The position numbers and the translations under genes are program-made. The notes beneath the pieces were generated by a model that saw only the letters and a list, made by a program, of their open reading frames with translations, ran no database searches and had not been told where the DNA came from. Of a DNA stretch of 63,684 nucleotides, positions 35,574 to 46,087 are shown one piece after another. This stretch comes from Gryganskiella cystojenkinii (lineage: Eukaryota; Mortierellomycota; Mortierellomycetes; Mortierellales; Mortierellaceae). The stretch lies in contig JAAAIG010000087.1 of the NCBI GenBank assembly GCA_015852425.1, positions 1 to 63,684 on the forward strand. The letters are read 5' to 3'. Position 1 is the first letter of the stretch. Each line of letters opens with the position of its first letter.

Positions 35574-36015
35574 GGTCGCTGAGAGGCAGCGCTGCCACAA
35601 TCCTGCTGAAGCCATTTGCCAAAAGAGTATATGTGTGTGAGTGGAGTGAATTGAAAACAATGAAATGGAAAACGGAGACAAACTGATGCCAATGCCGACG
35701 GAAAGGGAGGGTCACTGTCCCTAACTTTCCTTTCTACGTGGGGCTGACACTACGAGAGTGCAGGCTTCTGGGACTGCCAGCTGTTTATTTATGTGGCTTA
35801 GATGAATATATGTGACTGTGACTGATACGGCGGCGACTCTTCTCGACTTTGCCACTCAGCGCAAAGTATAAAGACGCCCGACAAAGCTTCTGCAGGTCCT
35901 TTTTTCTTTTTCTCTTTTTCTTTTGGCTTTTGGCTGGGGTTTGGTTGAATAGATATACATCCCATTCACATTCCATTCCATCCCTTCTCCTTTCCTTCCT
36001 CACATTGTTTTCACG

Positions 36016-37221
36016 ATGAGCAAGATTCATGTCAGCTATAACCAGATCCATTCCATGATCAAGGAGACAGTGGACTCGCTGCACCTCAACGAGGACTTCC
36101 AGCCTGATATCATGGGTATGACAAAGAAACTCTGCCCTTTTTTATCATTTCCCCCGTCTTTCATTTGTCCGAGACACCCCTCTCCTCCTTTTGTGTCCTG
36201 CTTGCATATTTGCATGACAATGTGCAACGTGGAGGAAACAAACGCAGACACAAGAACAACCCTGAAAAAAAATAATCAACAACCACTCTTGAGGACTTGC
36301 CCGCAAATTTTTGTGCTAAAAAAATATAACCTTTCGATATCTCTGACTGATTTTTATTTCTTTCTTCCTCCTATCTTTACTTATTTCGTAGTCGCTATTG
36401 GTGGCGGTGGATTCATCCCTGGTAAGTCTTTATTCTACGTCGTTGAATGCATCGTCAATGATTGCTTTGTCCTATAAAAAAGTCAAACAGATCGTCTTTT
36501 TCGTCAGCACAATATTCTCCGAGGGATAACCAACATTTTTTTTTTTTGCTCCTGATGGATCTGCCGCTCAATTTTTTTTTTGAATCTCAGCTCGTATCTT
36601 GGTAAGTTGGACCCACAGTTCTCCCACAGACCATATCAGATCCCACATCACACGACATTTCCCATAAACAGTTCCTAACCATCACAATTCCTTTTCCGTT
36701 ATTCCCCCTCCCTTGCCCTCTCACAGAGAACCTTTTTGAAGAAGAGGAACAACAAGAACATCTCGATCCAGGCCATCGGTCTCTCTCTCTACGAGGATCT
36801 CGAGATCTGGAAGGCTGCCCACAAAGATGATGAGCCCATCTCTCAGGAGCCCGAGGTCATCAAGACTCAATGGTTGAACTTTGACTCCTCTGAGACCTCG
36901 TTGATCGGTCGCAACATCTTGATTGTGGATGAAGTCGATGATACCCGTAGAACCCTTGCTTATGCTGTCCGTGAATTGACCAAGGATCTCGAGTTGGAGT
37001 CCGAGAAGCTTCGTGCTCAGGGTAAGGATGTCCCCGAGACCAAGATCGGAGTCTTCGTCCTCCACAACAAGTTGAAGGAGAAGCGTGAGCAATTACCCGA
37101 AGAGATCATGAACGGACGGTATTTCGCCTGCAAGCAGATGCCCGATCAATGGTTGGTCTACCCCTGGGATGCCCTTGATATCGAGGACCACACCGAGAAG
37201 TCCCGCGAGAACACCTACTAG
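36016..37221 (+). CDS. Xanthine/hypoxanthine-guanine phosphoribosyltransferase (XPT1/HPT1 type)
   Basis: A cytosolic purine-salvage enzyme that attaches xanthine, hypoxanthine or guanine to PRPP. Exons 36016-36115, 36392-36421, 36591-36601 and 36727-37221 give 211 residues, about the length of yeast Xpt1 and Hpt1. Exon 3 is an 11-base micro-exon encoding the end of AxARIL; skipping it would break the frame. Motifs: VAIGGGGFIPARILR, IQAIGLSLYED, ILIVDEVDDTRRTL (PRPP loop with paired acidic residues) and WLVYPWDALDIEDHT. Xpt1 and Hpt1 differ little in sequence, so base preference cannot be settled here. It complements allantoicase at 23-24.5 kb functionally (salvage versus degradation), but the two are not linked in an operon-like way. 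Confidence 0.95.
36591..36601 (+). other. 11-base micro-exon
   Basis: Bases ctcgtatcttg lie between an AG acceptor (tctcag) and a GTAAGT donor, and supply four codons' worth of sequence in the phosphoribosyltransferase. Both neighbours fit only if it is included. Confidence 0.85.
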
Positions 37222-38142
37222 ATTTTTTATGGCCTCCATTCTCGGCCCTTAATCATCATCAATCCATTTACTCAATAACAACAGCACACTCCCATCAGCA
37301 TTGTTCGCATAATACAACAGATAAAAACAATCACTAATCATCCATCCCTGCACATGCAATATTCTGTATCAGATATAAATTAATTAACAAAAGATCATTC
37401 AAGGCAAAACGGAAAAAGTGACAGAGTCATTTAAATGGGGCTCGTCAAGGAAGAAAACGATGTGTATCAGTACCAGTGGCACTCTTGGTCTTTACCTTAC
37501 TCTCAGACTTTTTATTATTATTCTTAGTTACATGCGATGTGCGACTCAAAGGCAGCCATGATCATCGCCATTACGCACCTCGCGTTTAGTAGCAAAGTTG
37601 GGATTTTTTACAGATTCACGAGACTCAAAGACAGCCATGATCATCAACATTGCACACTAACTTTTTTGGCTTTTTCACACTTGTTATGTAGCCATGACAC
37701 TCGCTACGTAACGACGAGGATGGAAAATTCTGAAAAGAAATGTACACACTGCTCAGGGTTTAAAAGACAGCACGCACCTCACACTTCTTGTTCCCAACTC
37801 TTTCCGTTCCTTCACTCCCAAGTCAGGCATTCTCGCATCCGTGTCGTCCACCTCAGACTGGTCGGGCAAGTGCCCACTTCTTCCACTCCATGCCAAGGGC
37901 TCGTGTATACAAAGACCGATCCAAGCCGCGGGCACCACCCCTCAACATCAGTCTGAGGACTGAACACTACAATCCGAAACCCTCGCCGATGGGGCGTGAC
38001 GGATTCGACCTTTAGTTGGTTTATTAGGTAACGACGATATTTTGATTCGGATTTTCTTTCTTGCTATTCGTGTCTAACTCCCTTTTTATATATATATTTT
38101 TCGGATTAACTTATTTGAAAAGCACAATAATGGGGCATTTGA
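37222..38142. other. Intergenic with a degenerate ~77-bp repeat
   Basis: A segment containing gactcaaa and cagccatgatcatc occurs near 37546 and again near 37622, with a weaker third copy near 37690. No gene is supported. It lies just left of the cysteine-rich gene array. Confidence 0.5.
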
Positions 38143-38528
38143 CTAAACTGGCAGCCGAATATTGAAGATAAATCTATGACGGGTGGTTCTTGCAGTCAGG
38201 CACTGCGGGCCAAAATATGTGCCGTTCCCAGATTGAGGCCAAGGTTCGTTCGGTTTGTGGTGTCCGGGATGGCACTGACTCTCTCCGCCATTTTCTCGCA
38301 ACAACCATTGTACTTTCGATAGATTCTGTATAATCGGGAAGATTGCACCAGTGTTCGTACATGACCACCCTTGCCGAGTATACAGCATGAACCATCAAAA
38401 TCTGGTTCATGGCAGACACAAGTTCCATGCTCGATCAAATCATTTAATGGCATGGCGGTGGTCTTGAAACCAAGAGTCGACGAGACGAAGACCAAGAGCA
38501 AAGAAATGGAGAAAATAAAAAAGGGCAT
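38143..38528 (-). pseudogene. Broken copy of the small cysteine-rich secreted family (array member 1)
   Basis: Begins with a good signal peptide (FSISLLLVFVSSTLG) from ATG 38526-38528. It then continues with the family landmarks C-x-C, a CC pair in DGSCCILGKGG, CNLPDY, a second CC pair, and NGGESQC followed by NEPWPQS. These landmarks lie in three different reading frames: frame changes fall near 38346, about 38315 and about 38295. No GT-AG introns fit such short intervals. The copy is therefore most likely a decayed gene; assembly errors at several sites are the alternative. No TATA element was seen at the usual distance. Confidence 0.75.
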
Positions 38529-38945
38529 TTTTTTTGATGTTGTTTCGGAAGAAGATCTTTGGCGGAAGAAGGAAAGACAGGAAGGAATAAAGATGGACAG
38601 TTGGGACACCCCAGGCAGATTCAAAGTTCTTACACGGACTCTGATCGCCTAAGGCATCTGTGGCTATGCAGTCCCCTCGTGCCCAAAAATGGACCGTCTT
38701 TCATGCATGCAGCCTACCACACCAATGTAAAACGAAAAAAAAACAAGGCACCAGCCTGGTCGAATCGAAAACTTTCTGTTGTTTCCAATGTTTTCCTAGG
38801 TGACGAAAACAGCATCAAAAGATAAAAGAGTATTGTTTATTCCAAAGACGGTGAGGTCGGGACCGAGAACCCACTATGTGTGTGTGTCGCGGTTGAGGGA
38901 GATGATGAGTAGAAGTGGGAGGTATTGGCGGAATATCTTGAGTTT

Positions 38946-39260
38946 TCAGATGTTACAGCCGTAGGAACCCTCTGGGGGCCAAGGGTTCTTGGGATCACGA
39001 TGCCCGGTTTTGCACTTGTCATGACCGCCGGATTTCACGCAACAGGCTCTGTACGCGTCAACAGAACTGTCGGCATCGGGGGTGTCGCACACATTGTCGA
39101 ACATAGTACCCTTGGCAAGGATGCAGCAGGATGCATCGTACCGAGGGGTAAAGCATGAGCAGATGCCATACTCGATTGTCTCTCCTGTTACGGCTGGGGC
39201 GGCGTTGACGCCTGACATGACTGCAGCGAGCAAGACGATGGGTAAGAGTTGGAAACGCAT
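38946..39260 (-). CDS. Small secreted cysteine-rich protein (array member 2)
   Basis: An intronless gene of 104 residues. The signal peptide LLPIVLLAAVMSGVNA is followed by a mature part of about 84 residues with nine Cys in the array pattern: C-x-C (GICSCF), CC (ASCCILAKG), C (NVCDTPD), CC (RACCVKSGG), C (DKCKTG) and C (YGCNI), plus WPPEGS before the last Cys. There are no membrane segments after the signal. An odd Cys number suggests one free thiol or a dimer. I do not recognise a described family. Neighbours on both sides are paralogues. It is probably secreted under developmental or environmental control, given the strong TATA box 95 bases upstream; function is unknown. Confidence 0.88.
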   Translation of the reverse strand: MRFQLLPIVLLAAVMSGVNAAPAVTGETIEYGICSCFTPRYDASCCILAKGTMFDNVCDTPDADSSVDAYRACCVKSGGHDKCKTGHRDPKNPWPPEGSYGCNI

Positions 39261-39353
39261 TATTGAGCTGGGAGGGTTTGTAAGTGTGTGTGGTTTTTGT
39301 TCTTGCTTGTTTTATGTTATTTTTCGAGCGAGGATAAGGAAGGGATCAAGGAC

Positions 39354-39362
39354 TCTTTATAA
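39354..39362 (-). promoter_or_regulatory. TATA box of array member 2
   Basis: On the minus strand CTTATAAAG lies about 95 bases upstream of the ATG of member 2. Members 3, 4 and 5 have an equivalent element. Confidence 0.7.
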
Positions 39363-40325
39363 GGCTCTGGTCTTCGAAAATCCCCTCTTACACAGCCTTT
39401 CTCATACTTGAGCCTACTTGTTTATTGTTTATATTCTTCTGACAGATGAAAAAGAGAGGGGGTAGTCCACTGGGACGATGGCGAAAGCCCGAGACGGCGA
39501 CAAAAAAAGAAATTGAGGCGAAATTTTGTCACTTGCAGCTAGCTCGGGCTTTGCTCGAAATCCTGAACGTAAGCAACAAGAGGACGTCGCAGTAACTGCT
39601 GCTGGGGGAGGGGATCTCATCAAATGGCGAATGTTTATAAAATGAGGGAAGGGTAATCAAGCCAAAAATATCCTCTCCATCTCTTGTTACTGTACCTTTA
39701 GAATTTCTCTGCTAGCCCTAAATAGTACTTGTTCTTCTTTTTCTTCTTGAAGTCCAGCAGCCAGTGTAATCTATTTTTGCACACAGCGCGTTCACAACCA
39801 ATCGACTTCCCAAGAACCAGGCAGCATCCACAACATGGTCTGATCGCAGAGACACTCAAAATTGTATTATTAACTAGCGTGAGTCTTCTCGCATGACGGA
39901 AACGCGCAAAATGAGATGCTTCCTTGCAAAGAAGATTTCTCAAATCGGGGTTCTCAACTCTTTTTCAAGTCTCTGGGTGTGTATGTGGGTGCTATTTTTG
40001 CATCTTGGCGTGGCTCTTAGAGTGTAAATACCAGAGTAAAGATAAAAAATTAAACCACAAGCACCGGCATTATCTAGCACATTGTCCCTCCAAGAGAAAT
40101 ACTCATATGCGTTTAAAGCAAGACAGGTCGTACACACATACAAACCGAATATTTATTTCATAGTGAGCTCTCAGCTTTACGTGGATGTTGCAAAACAAAA
40201 ACATAGGAAACGAACTAGCTGAAATAGTTGATGGCGAGAATTGGGTTGAACCTGATGTCCCTTATGCTGGGGGTACTTTGAGTCTTTTCTAGCAGGCTAT
40301 GGAGGGGACCTTCTCTTTTAAGGAA

Positions 40326-40601
40326 TTAGGCATGGTATCCAACCTTGCACTTTACTCTACCATCGGCGTCACCACAGCAGGACTTGTATGCCGTGACAGA
40401 GCTGCCAAAATCGGGAGTGTCGCACACATTCAGGTACACGGAACCCTTGACTTCATCGCAGCAATCCTGGTTAACCTCGGGCTCGACGTCAAAACAGGAA
40501 CAAATTCCGTACTTTTTCGAGTCGTCCGTAGTGGCCGGGATGGCGTTGATGGTCGAAATGGCCGTTGCGAGCAAGGCAATGAAGAGAAGTTGATAACGCA
40601 T
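40326..40601 (-). CDS. Small secreted cysteine-rich protein, short form (array member 3)
   Basis: An intronless gene of 91 residues. The signal peptide LLFIALLATAISTINA is followed by KYGICSCFD, NQDCCDEVKG, LNVCDTPDF, YKSCCGDADG and VKCKVGYHA. The mature part has eight Cys; the WPP...YGC tail of the other members is missing because a stop follows VGYHA. Between the first two Cys blocks the sequence is acidic and diverged (DVEPEVNQD), whereas other copies read PKYDAS. It is intact and has a TATA box, so it may be a diverged functional paralogue and not a pseudogene. No known family recognised. Confidence 0.85.
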   Translation of the reverse strand: MRYQLLFIALLATAISTINAIPATTDDSKKYGICSCFDVEPEVNQDCCDEVKGSVYLNVCDTPDFGSSVTAYKSCCGDADGRVKCKVGYHA

Positions 40602-40697
40602 TGACGAGTGTTTTCTGGCTTGCGGAAGTGTAGTTCTAGGTTATGTTGTGGAAATTTAGAGGCGCGATCTGCTTTTGGGTCAACGAGACATCGTCTC

Positions 40698-40706
40698 TTT
40701 ATAAAG
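40698..40706 (-). promoter_or_regulatory. TATA box of array member 3
   Basis: CTTTATAAA on the minus strand, about 98 bases upstream of the ATG of member 3. Confidence 0.7.
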
Positions 40707-40709
40707 CTT

Positions 40710-41812
40710 TATTCCGATGGCTTGTCCTTCGAAAGACGAAGGGGGTGGATCTCCCACAAGAGAAAAGCCCATCAGACTCCTAAGGTTAGCGTAGGCAGTA
40801 AAAAAAGAATGAAGGGGAGGGATTTGACGAACTGCCTCTCCTTTCTCCAGCCCACGGCAGTCTTTGGCTTTAGGGAAAGAAAAGGCTGAAAAAGAGGAAC
40901 ATCATGTCAATGCCGAATATGCATAAACAAAAAGGATAGATCATCCTGAACAGCCACTGACGTGTACTGTCCAACTTCCTTTCTCCTGTTTCCAGGAGAC
41001 CCTTTTTTCCCGCTACCAAAATGTGGACAGGGACTGCGTTACACAGTGCAAAAATCACGACAAACGTCTAGGAAAGGTGTCCGCCTCGCCTATTTTTTTC
41101 TTGGGAGCGCGTTCAGTGATTGTCCAAATGAACCCGTAAGACGTCCAAGAACAATCCAGGACACCAATGTACCTCACAAGTGCAGGGTTTCAGGGTCCCA
41201 TGGCGAAGGGCTTGGACGAAATATTGCCATAAAAAGACAGGCCGAAAACTCTATCTAAAAAAAAAAATGGAAAAGGAAGCAGCGCACGAGGAGGTTAGGG
41301 TTTGAATTCGTTGGTGGAGAAAGAGGAAGGCCACGGTGAGAATGAAGCACGAAAACAGTTGGCTTATTAGATTTTTTTAGAATGGTTGTACAAACGCCGC
41401 CGTTGTTGAACTTTAAAAGTCCTGCCATCGAGGACAACATCGAATCGCGTTCACTGCGTTTTGTCAGGTTCCCACTGAGCTCTCAATCCCAGAAATAGAC
41501 AAAAATTCAGCTCACACAGTCCCGAGCAAACTCTGTCCAAAAGGAGGAGAGATCCAACAACGGATTGGTTTTCGTGACAAGGATTTTTTTGTACGTACCT
41601 TTAGCGTCAATGTGGGCGTACAGCTGAGATATTGTTAGGTCGCCTGTACGCTGTATGAACATTCAAACAAAACAATCACCGTATCCACGCGATGAGAAAA
41701 GTCAAGAAACAAGGGCATCCCAACACGCAAGAGCAACAACCTAGATCCAAGTATTTCTTTATTTTTTATTTTTTTCATGTTGCGCAGACCAAGGTCGACT
41801 CGAACACAGACG
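40710..41812. other. Centre of the inverted array; no gene seen
   Basis: Separates the three minus-strand members from the three plus-strand members. No coding region is supported. It acts as the shared upstream region of members 3 and 4 and is the axis of the head-to-head arrangement. Confidence 0.5.
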
Positions 41813-41820
41813 TATAAAAG
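41813..41820 (+). promoter_or_regulatory. TATA box of array member 4
   Basis: TATAAAAG 71 bases upstream of the ATG of member 4. Confidence 0.75.
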
Positions 41821-41883
41821 GCCCTTCGATTCGCCACTTTTAAGTAGCCTCAAGCCCCCTAAATCCTCTAGTCACCTTTCCAA

Positions 41884-42204
41884 ATGCGTCTCTCCATCTC
41901 CTCCCTCGCCTTGGTCATTGTCGCGACCCTTAGTCTCGCCACCGCAGCCCCTCAGGACGACAGCAACCTCGTCTCGTTCGGTATCTGCAGTTGCTTCCAG
42001 CCCAAGTTCGATGCTTCGTGCTGCATGTATGCCAATGGTTACATGCAGAACGACGGCAATGTCTGTGACACGATCGACTTCAAGGACTCCGTCAAGAAGT
42101 ACGAGGCATGCTGTTCCCGCTCCGGCGGTCGTTCTAAGTGCAAGACCGGTTACCGTGACCCGAAGCACTGGCCCCCAGCTGACTCTTACGGCTGCAAGAA
42201 GTAA
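41884..42204 (+). CDS. Small secreted cysteine-rich protein (array member 4)
   Basis: An intronless gene of 106 residues. The signal peptide is SSLALVIVATLSLATA. The mature protein has the nine-Cys array pattern: GICSCFQ, DASCCMYANG, GNVCDTID, YEACCSRSGG, SKCKTGYRDP and WPPADSYGCKK. Between blocks it has NGYMQNDGNV, shared with members 5 and 6 and absent from the minus-strand copies, so the plus-strand copies form a closer subgroup. Codon use is strongly biased towards C-ending codons, like the well-expressed genes in this window. The function is not recognised; an extracellular, disulfide-stabilised protein is the safest description. Confidence 0.9.
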   Translation: MRLSISSLALVIVATLSLATAAPQDDSNLVSFGICSCFQPKFDASCCMYANGYMQNDGNVCDTIDFKDSVKKYEACCSRSGGRSKCKTGYRDPKHWPPADSYGCKK

Positions 42205-43742
42205 CAAGAGGCAGTCCCGAAGAGTCTTTTACTACCAGCTCCCATTCGGACAGTTCCTCGTTGACCATTTATAATTTTCTTAATTGCCGGTTCATTCGAT
42301 TAAAATATTCAGACTCTGTCCTCTTGTTCTCAATGCGAATGTTTGATGTCTCTTCTGTGGTTTTGGTCTATTTTTTCGTTTGTCTTCCCAATTTTGTGTA
42401 GACTCTGGGAAACTGTTTTCATGGGCATAAGCAAGCTAATCTGCGGAGACAGTTAACAGATTAGCATAGGCATCTTGGGCAACGTGTAATATAGCCTGAG
42501 GATGAACTAGCCTACGACTGGGAACTGGGAGAACAAAATAGTAGGGAAGACAGCTGCTTCCAAGTTGATTCATTTCAAGGAGCGAGATGCCGTGGATGGC
42601 AGGCAGTAAGGAAAGGTGTCAATCTGTTCATTGACCTCTCGACTAAATGAAATAAACAGTAGAAAGACAATAAAAACAACGCGCCGCGCCCATGATGTGG
42701 TAATATCCGTGTGAATAAAGACTCAAGGTTCCCTAGGGAATTATAATTTGAACACCCAGTTGGGTTGAAGAAAAAATGGTGTATGGCATATCATGCGGGA
42801 CATTAGTGACCATTGGGACTTTTTAGGCTTGGACAAGTTTCTCCTGATCGATCGGGGTGGACCTGGTGATATAATATAATATTCAAAATCTAAACTAAAA
42901 ATAGCGAGCACTAGAACCCAGGTTTACTAGCTATTTCAAGTTCGAGCACCATTTCCACAGTCGTTACACAATCAACAGCAGCAACAAAAAAACATCCGTT
43001 CTTTGTTTATGCTTGGGAAATTCTTGACGATAGAGGACGCCCACCAGCAGGCAAGTGAGAAATAGCTTTCGCTCCCACACTCTCCCCTGAAATTCGTTTG
43101 CTTTGAGGTCAAATTTCCAAAGGCTTGCGGCATCGCTCCATTGTTGCCGTTTTGCTGAAGAAAGGGACAGAGATTCATTCGGGACGAAGAAAAAAGGAGA
43201 GGAGTCATTATACTGGTTTATTACTGCAGATTTCTGCTCAAATTCCCAGCAAGCTCTCTCGTATTGCGGCATTGCGCTTTCTTTTGCTCAGGTGGTCGCC
43301 CTCAGCCCTGACGTGCCTTGTAATTTTCTCCTTTTTTGATTTTTCCTGTATTCCTGCATCACATCATCCGACGTGATTTGGCGCCTATTTTTTCGATGCA
43401 AGAAAAAAACAAAACAGATTATAAACAAACACACTGTTGTACGACAGTGCTTACGCCTCGGGGACAATTCCCTTTCCATCATAGTGTCCTAGTCCAAAGT
43501 GTAGACCCTCCATTCCATCCAGTACGGTTAGTGTGCGAACTAGAATTTAAAAAAAACTGTGGGCGCACGGCTGCGACACTTATGATCAGTTTTACTCAAC
43601 TGGGGTCAAATGTGAACGACAAGTTCCGGATAAGGCTCTGACAGCGATCCTTAACAGCAAGCAATTAACACGTCAATGAAAGTGAAAAGACTAGCTGTAG
43701 TTGCTACTTTTTTTTTGCGCAGATGTTGAACAGAGTAAATAG
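42205..43742. other. Spacer between array members 4 and 5; duplicated left-hand unit
   Basis: About 1.5 kb without a supported gene. From about 42950 to 43640 it contains blocks that recur in order upstream of member 6 (44980-45600), such as ttacacaatcaa, ctcagccctga and a cgcacggctg-like block. Confidence 0.6.
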
Positions 43743-43750
43743 TATAAAAG
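43743..43750 (+). promoter_or_regulatory. TATA box of array member 5
   Basis: TATAAAAG 131 bases upstream of the ATG of member 5. Confidence 0.7.
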
Positions 43751-43873
43751 AGGTCTCCCGGGCGCCCTCAGGTATCTGTCAAACAAACAGCAAAAACCAA
43801 CACTCACAAACAATAGCACCAACAACTCCACCACCAACCCTCCAAACCAAAAAAAAAAATACCAGCCACCATT

Positions 43874-44185
43874 ATGCGTCTCTCTATTGCCGCCCTTGCC
43901 ATGGTTGTGGTCTCGACCCTCGGTGTTGTGTCTGCTCAGTACAAGGAACCTCCACATTACGGCATCTGCACCTGCTTCCAGCCCAAGTACGATGCCTCGT
44001 GCTGCATGTATGCTAAGGGATACATGATGAACGATGGCAATGTCTGCTCCACCCCCGATAACAAGGGAGCGCTCGACAAGTTCGAGGCCTGTTGCATCAA
44101 GTCCGGAGGCCGACACAAGTGCAAGTACGGCGACAAGCTTCCCGGCAGCTGGCCTCCAGAGGATACTTACAGCTGCAAGGCTTAA
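43874..44185 (+). CDS. Small secreted cysteine-rich protein (array member 5)
   Basis: An intronless gene of 103 residues. The signal peptide IAALAMVVVSTLGVVSA is followed by the nine-Cys pattern: YGICTCFQ, DASCCMYAKG, GNVCSTPD, FEACCIKSGG, HKCKYGDKL and WPPEDTYSCKA. The closest relative in the window is the broken member 6, which shares the signal peptide, GICTCF and WPPEDTY. The upstream segment is duplicated together with the gene. Intact and probably expressed, given the TATA box and biased codons. Function unknown. Confidence 0.9.
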   Translation: MRLSIAALAMVVVSTLGVVSAQYKEPPHYGICTCFQPKYDASCCMYAKGYMMNDGNVCSTPDNKGALDKFEACCIKSGGRHKCKYGDKLPGSWPPEDTYSCKA

Positions 44186-45773
44186 TTTAGTTTAGACGAA
44201 AAAGAGCGATGGTAACCATTTTTGTTCAAACAGCATCTATAGCCCTCTCTTTGTCGCGCGATTTTTCTTATTAAAATGATAGGCATACCTCTAGCCTTGA
44301 AATAGTTCGCACTATAACCGCTCCTTATTCGCGAAGTATTTACTCTTCGTAGACTATGTCTAGTAAATGCTTACTTCGATGCTATTTTATAGGCATAATA
44401 GCAAGGGCAAGTAAAACATTGAGAAGAGTGATGGCCGCAAACTACTCCAAAACGAGCGATCATTGTCAAGTGCAAAGATCAGAGGTCGATGATATGTAAA
44501 ACCTGGCCGAAATTGATGTATTGACAATTCCATAGAAAAACGACCTTGGTGGGTACACTAGAGCAAAAGAATTTTTTTCTGTGCAGGTTAGACGGTGGGA
44601 CCACAGGTTGGTTCGTAGGAAAGATTGCCACTTTTTTTTTGATCCGCAGTGAAATGTCTTCGCACTCTCTTCAGACAGCCTGGTGCAAGAGAAGGAACAT
44701 TCGTCTACAGGTAAAAGACGCGTTCGATAAAAAGGCTCATGGAGGAAACCGAATGGCTGCGCGCACCGTAACGAAGATGTTTTTGAATGGCGTAAACGAA
44801 CGGACTCGTAAGGAGATCTTGGTGAGGCTTGGTCAAAATATTACCTATTCAAGACTAGACTCTGTCTGAACTCGCTTTGCTAACGTTCTAAAAGGCTCCG
44901 AAGAAAGTTGTTCACAAAAAAACAAGATACCTGGGTTTTGTGTATTTTTATCTTTTTTTTTGGCGACCATCTCCACAAGTGTTACACAATCAAGCAGGCA
45001 AACGACGGTGGTTTGTCCTTTGGGAAAATTTCTGGGCAAAAGAGGTCACACACGCACATTACCCCTTTCACTCGCTCTCGCAACCTACGTGCGTTTGCTT
45101 CCGTCTAGTTTTCTTGAGAAAGAGGAGTAGCAAAAAAGTGAAGTAAGGTATAAAAGAATGATGGGTGGTGGTACTGCTCAGTAAACTACTATTTTGGTTA
45201 TGCTAACGAGTAGAAAGGTTTCAACGATGAATACAAAATAAGGATAGCCTAAAAATCCTGGTTACTGCGAAAGCCCCAGTCTTCATATTCCCACAAGCTC
45301 CTATTAGACAGGAATAGAAAACTGTACACCTCAGCCCTGAGATGCCTCGTCTATGTCCCTATTTTTTGAACTTTGGTGCATCGTGTCATCCGACTTGTTC
45401 TGGCGTTTTCCAATTTTTTTTATTAAAAAACAAACAACAATGTCGCTGCTTATATCTGATGCATGATGACATGCGAAGCATCCTCCCTTGGGAACAATTG
45501 CACATTGAGGAGCGCCCTTGTCCAGAAAGTCCAAAAGCTGGGGGGCGTACGGCTGTCGCGGTCATTACCCAACCTGTTGCCAACTTGTAGACCATGACAG
45601 AACCCACATCCACCTCAGATTAACGCACTCACTCTCGAAAGCAGTAGTTTTGCTTCTTGTTATTGATGTGTAAACTGGGTGAGAGGCAGTCGAAATTAAT
45701 TAGTAACATCGTCAACAGCAACAAAAACTTTAATCTCAACAAAAAAAAAAAAAGAACAGCACTCTGCATCATC
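44186..45773. other. Spacer between array members 5 and 6; duplicated right-hand unit
   Basis: About 1.6 kb without a supported gene. 44980-45600 is a diverged copy of 42950-43640. A TATAAAAG at about 45151 is some 620 bases from the ATG of member 6, too far to be its usual core promoter. Confidence 0.55.
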
Positions 45774-46087
45774 ATGCGTTTCTCCATCGCCGCCCTAGCC
45801 CTGATCGTGATCTCGACTCTCGGCGTTGTGACCGCTCAAGATGACGACTACTACGGCATTTGTACCTGCTTCACGCCCAAGTATGATGCTTCGTGCTGCA
45901 TGCTTGCCAAGGGTTACCATATGAACGACGGCAACGTCTGTTCCACACCCGACATCAAGGCTTTGCTCGATGCTTACGAGACTTCTGCGAGAAATCTGGT
46001 GGTCATTCCAAGTGCAAGTACGGCAGGGAAAAATCTCTTGATTGGCCCCCAGAGGACACTTACGGCTGCAGCGCGAAAAATGCCTAA
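45774..46087 (+). pseudogene. Frameshifted copy of the cysteine-rich family (array member 6)
   Basis: ATG 45774 opens a signal peptide (IAALALIVISTLGVVTA) followed by YGICTCFT, DASCCMLAKG and GNVCSTPD. After the block ending DAYE near 45980 the family sequence continues in another frame (CEKSGG, SKCKYGRE, WPPEDTYGC) to TAA 46085-46087. One base appears to be lost at that point, and the first Cys of the second CC pair is also replaced. Read without correction, the frame runs on past 46240 into unrelated sequence. It is probably a recent pseudogene, because everything outside the junction is still well conserved. A single sequencing error is the alternative. Confidence 0.75.

Noticed and set aside
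42900..42960. Possible tRNA (GGGTTCTAGTGCTC on the minus strand)
   Set aside because: No complete cloverleaf with a GGTTCRA T-loop or matching acceptor stem could be formed.
42964..43272. Minus-strand open frame between array members 4 and 5
   Set aside because: It falls in the duplicated spacer and is not preserved in the second copy.
38946..46087. Cysteine-rich array as hydrophobins
   Set aside because: Hydrophobins have two single Cys between their two CC pairs; these proteins have only one, plus a leading C-x-C, so the pattern does not fit.
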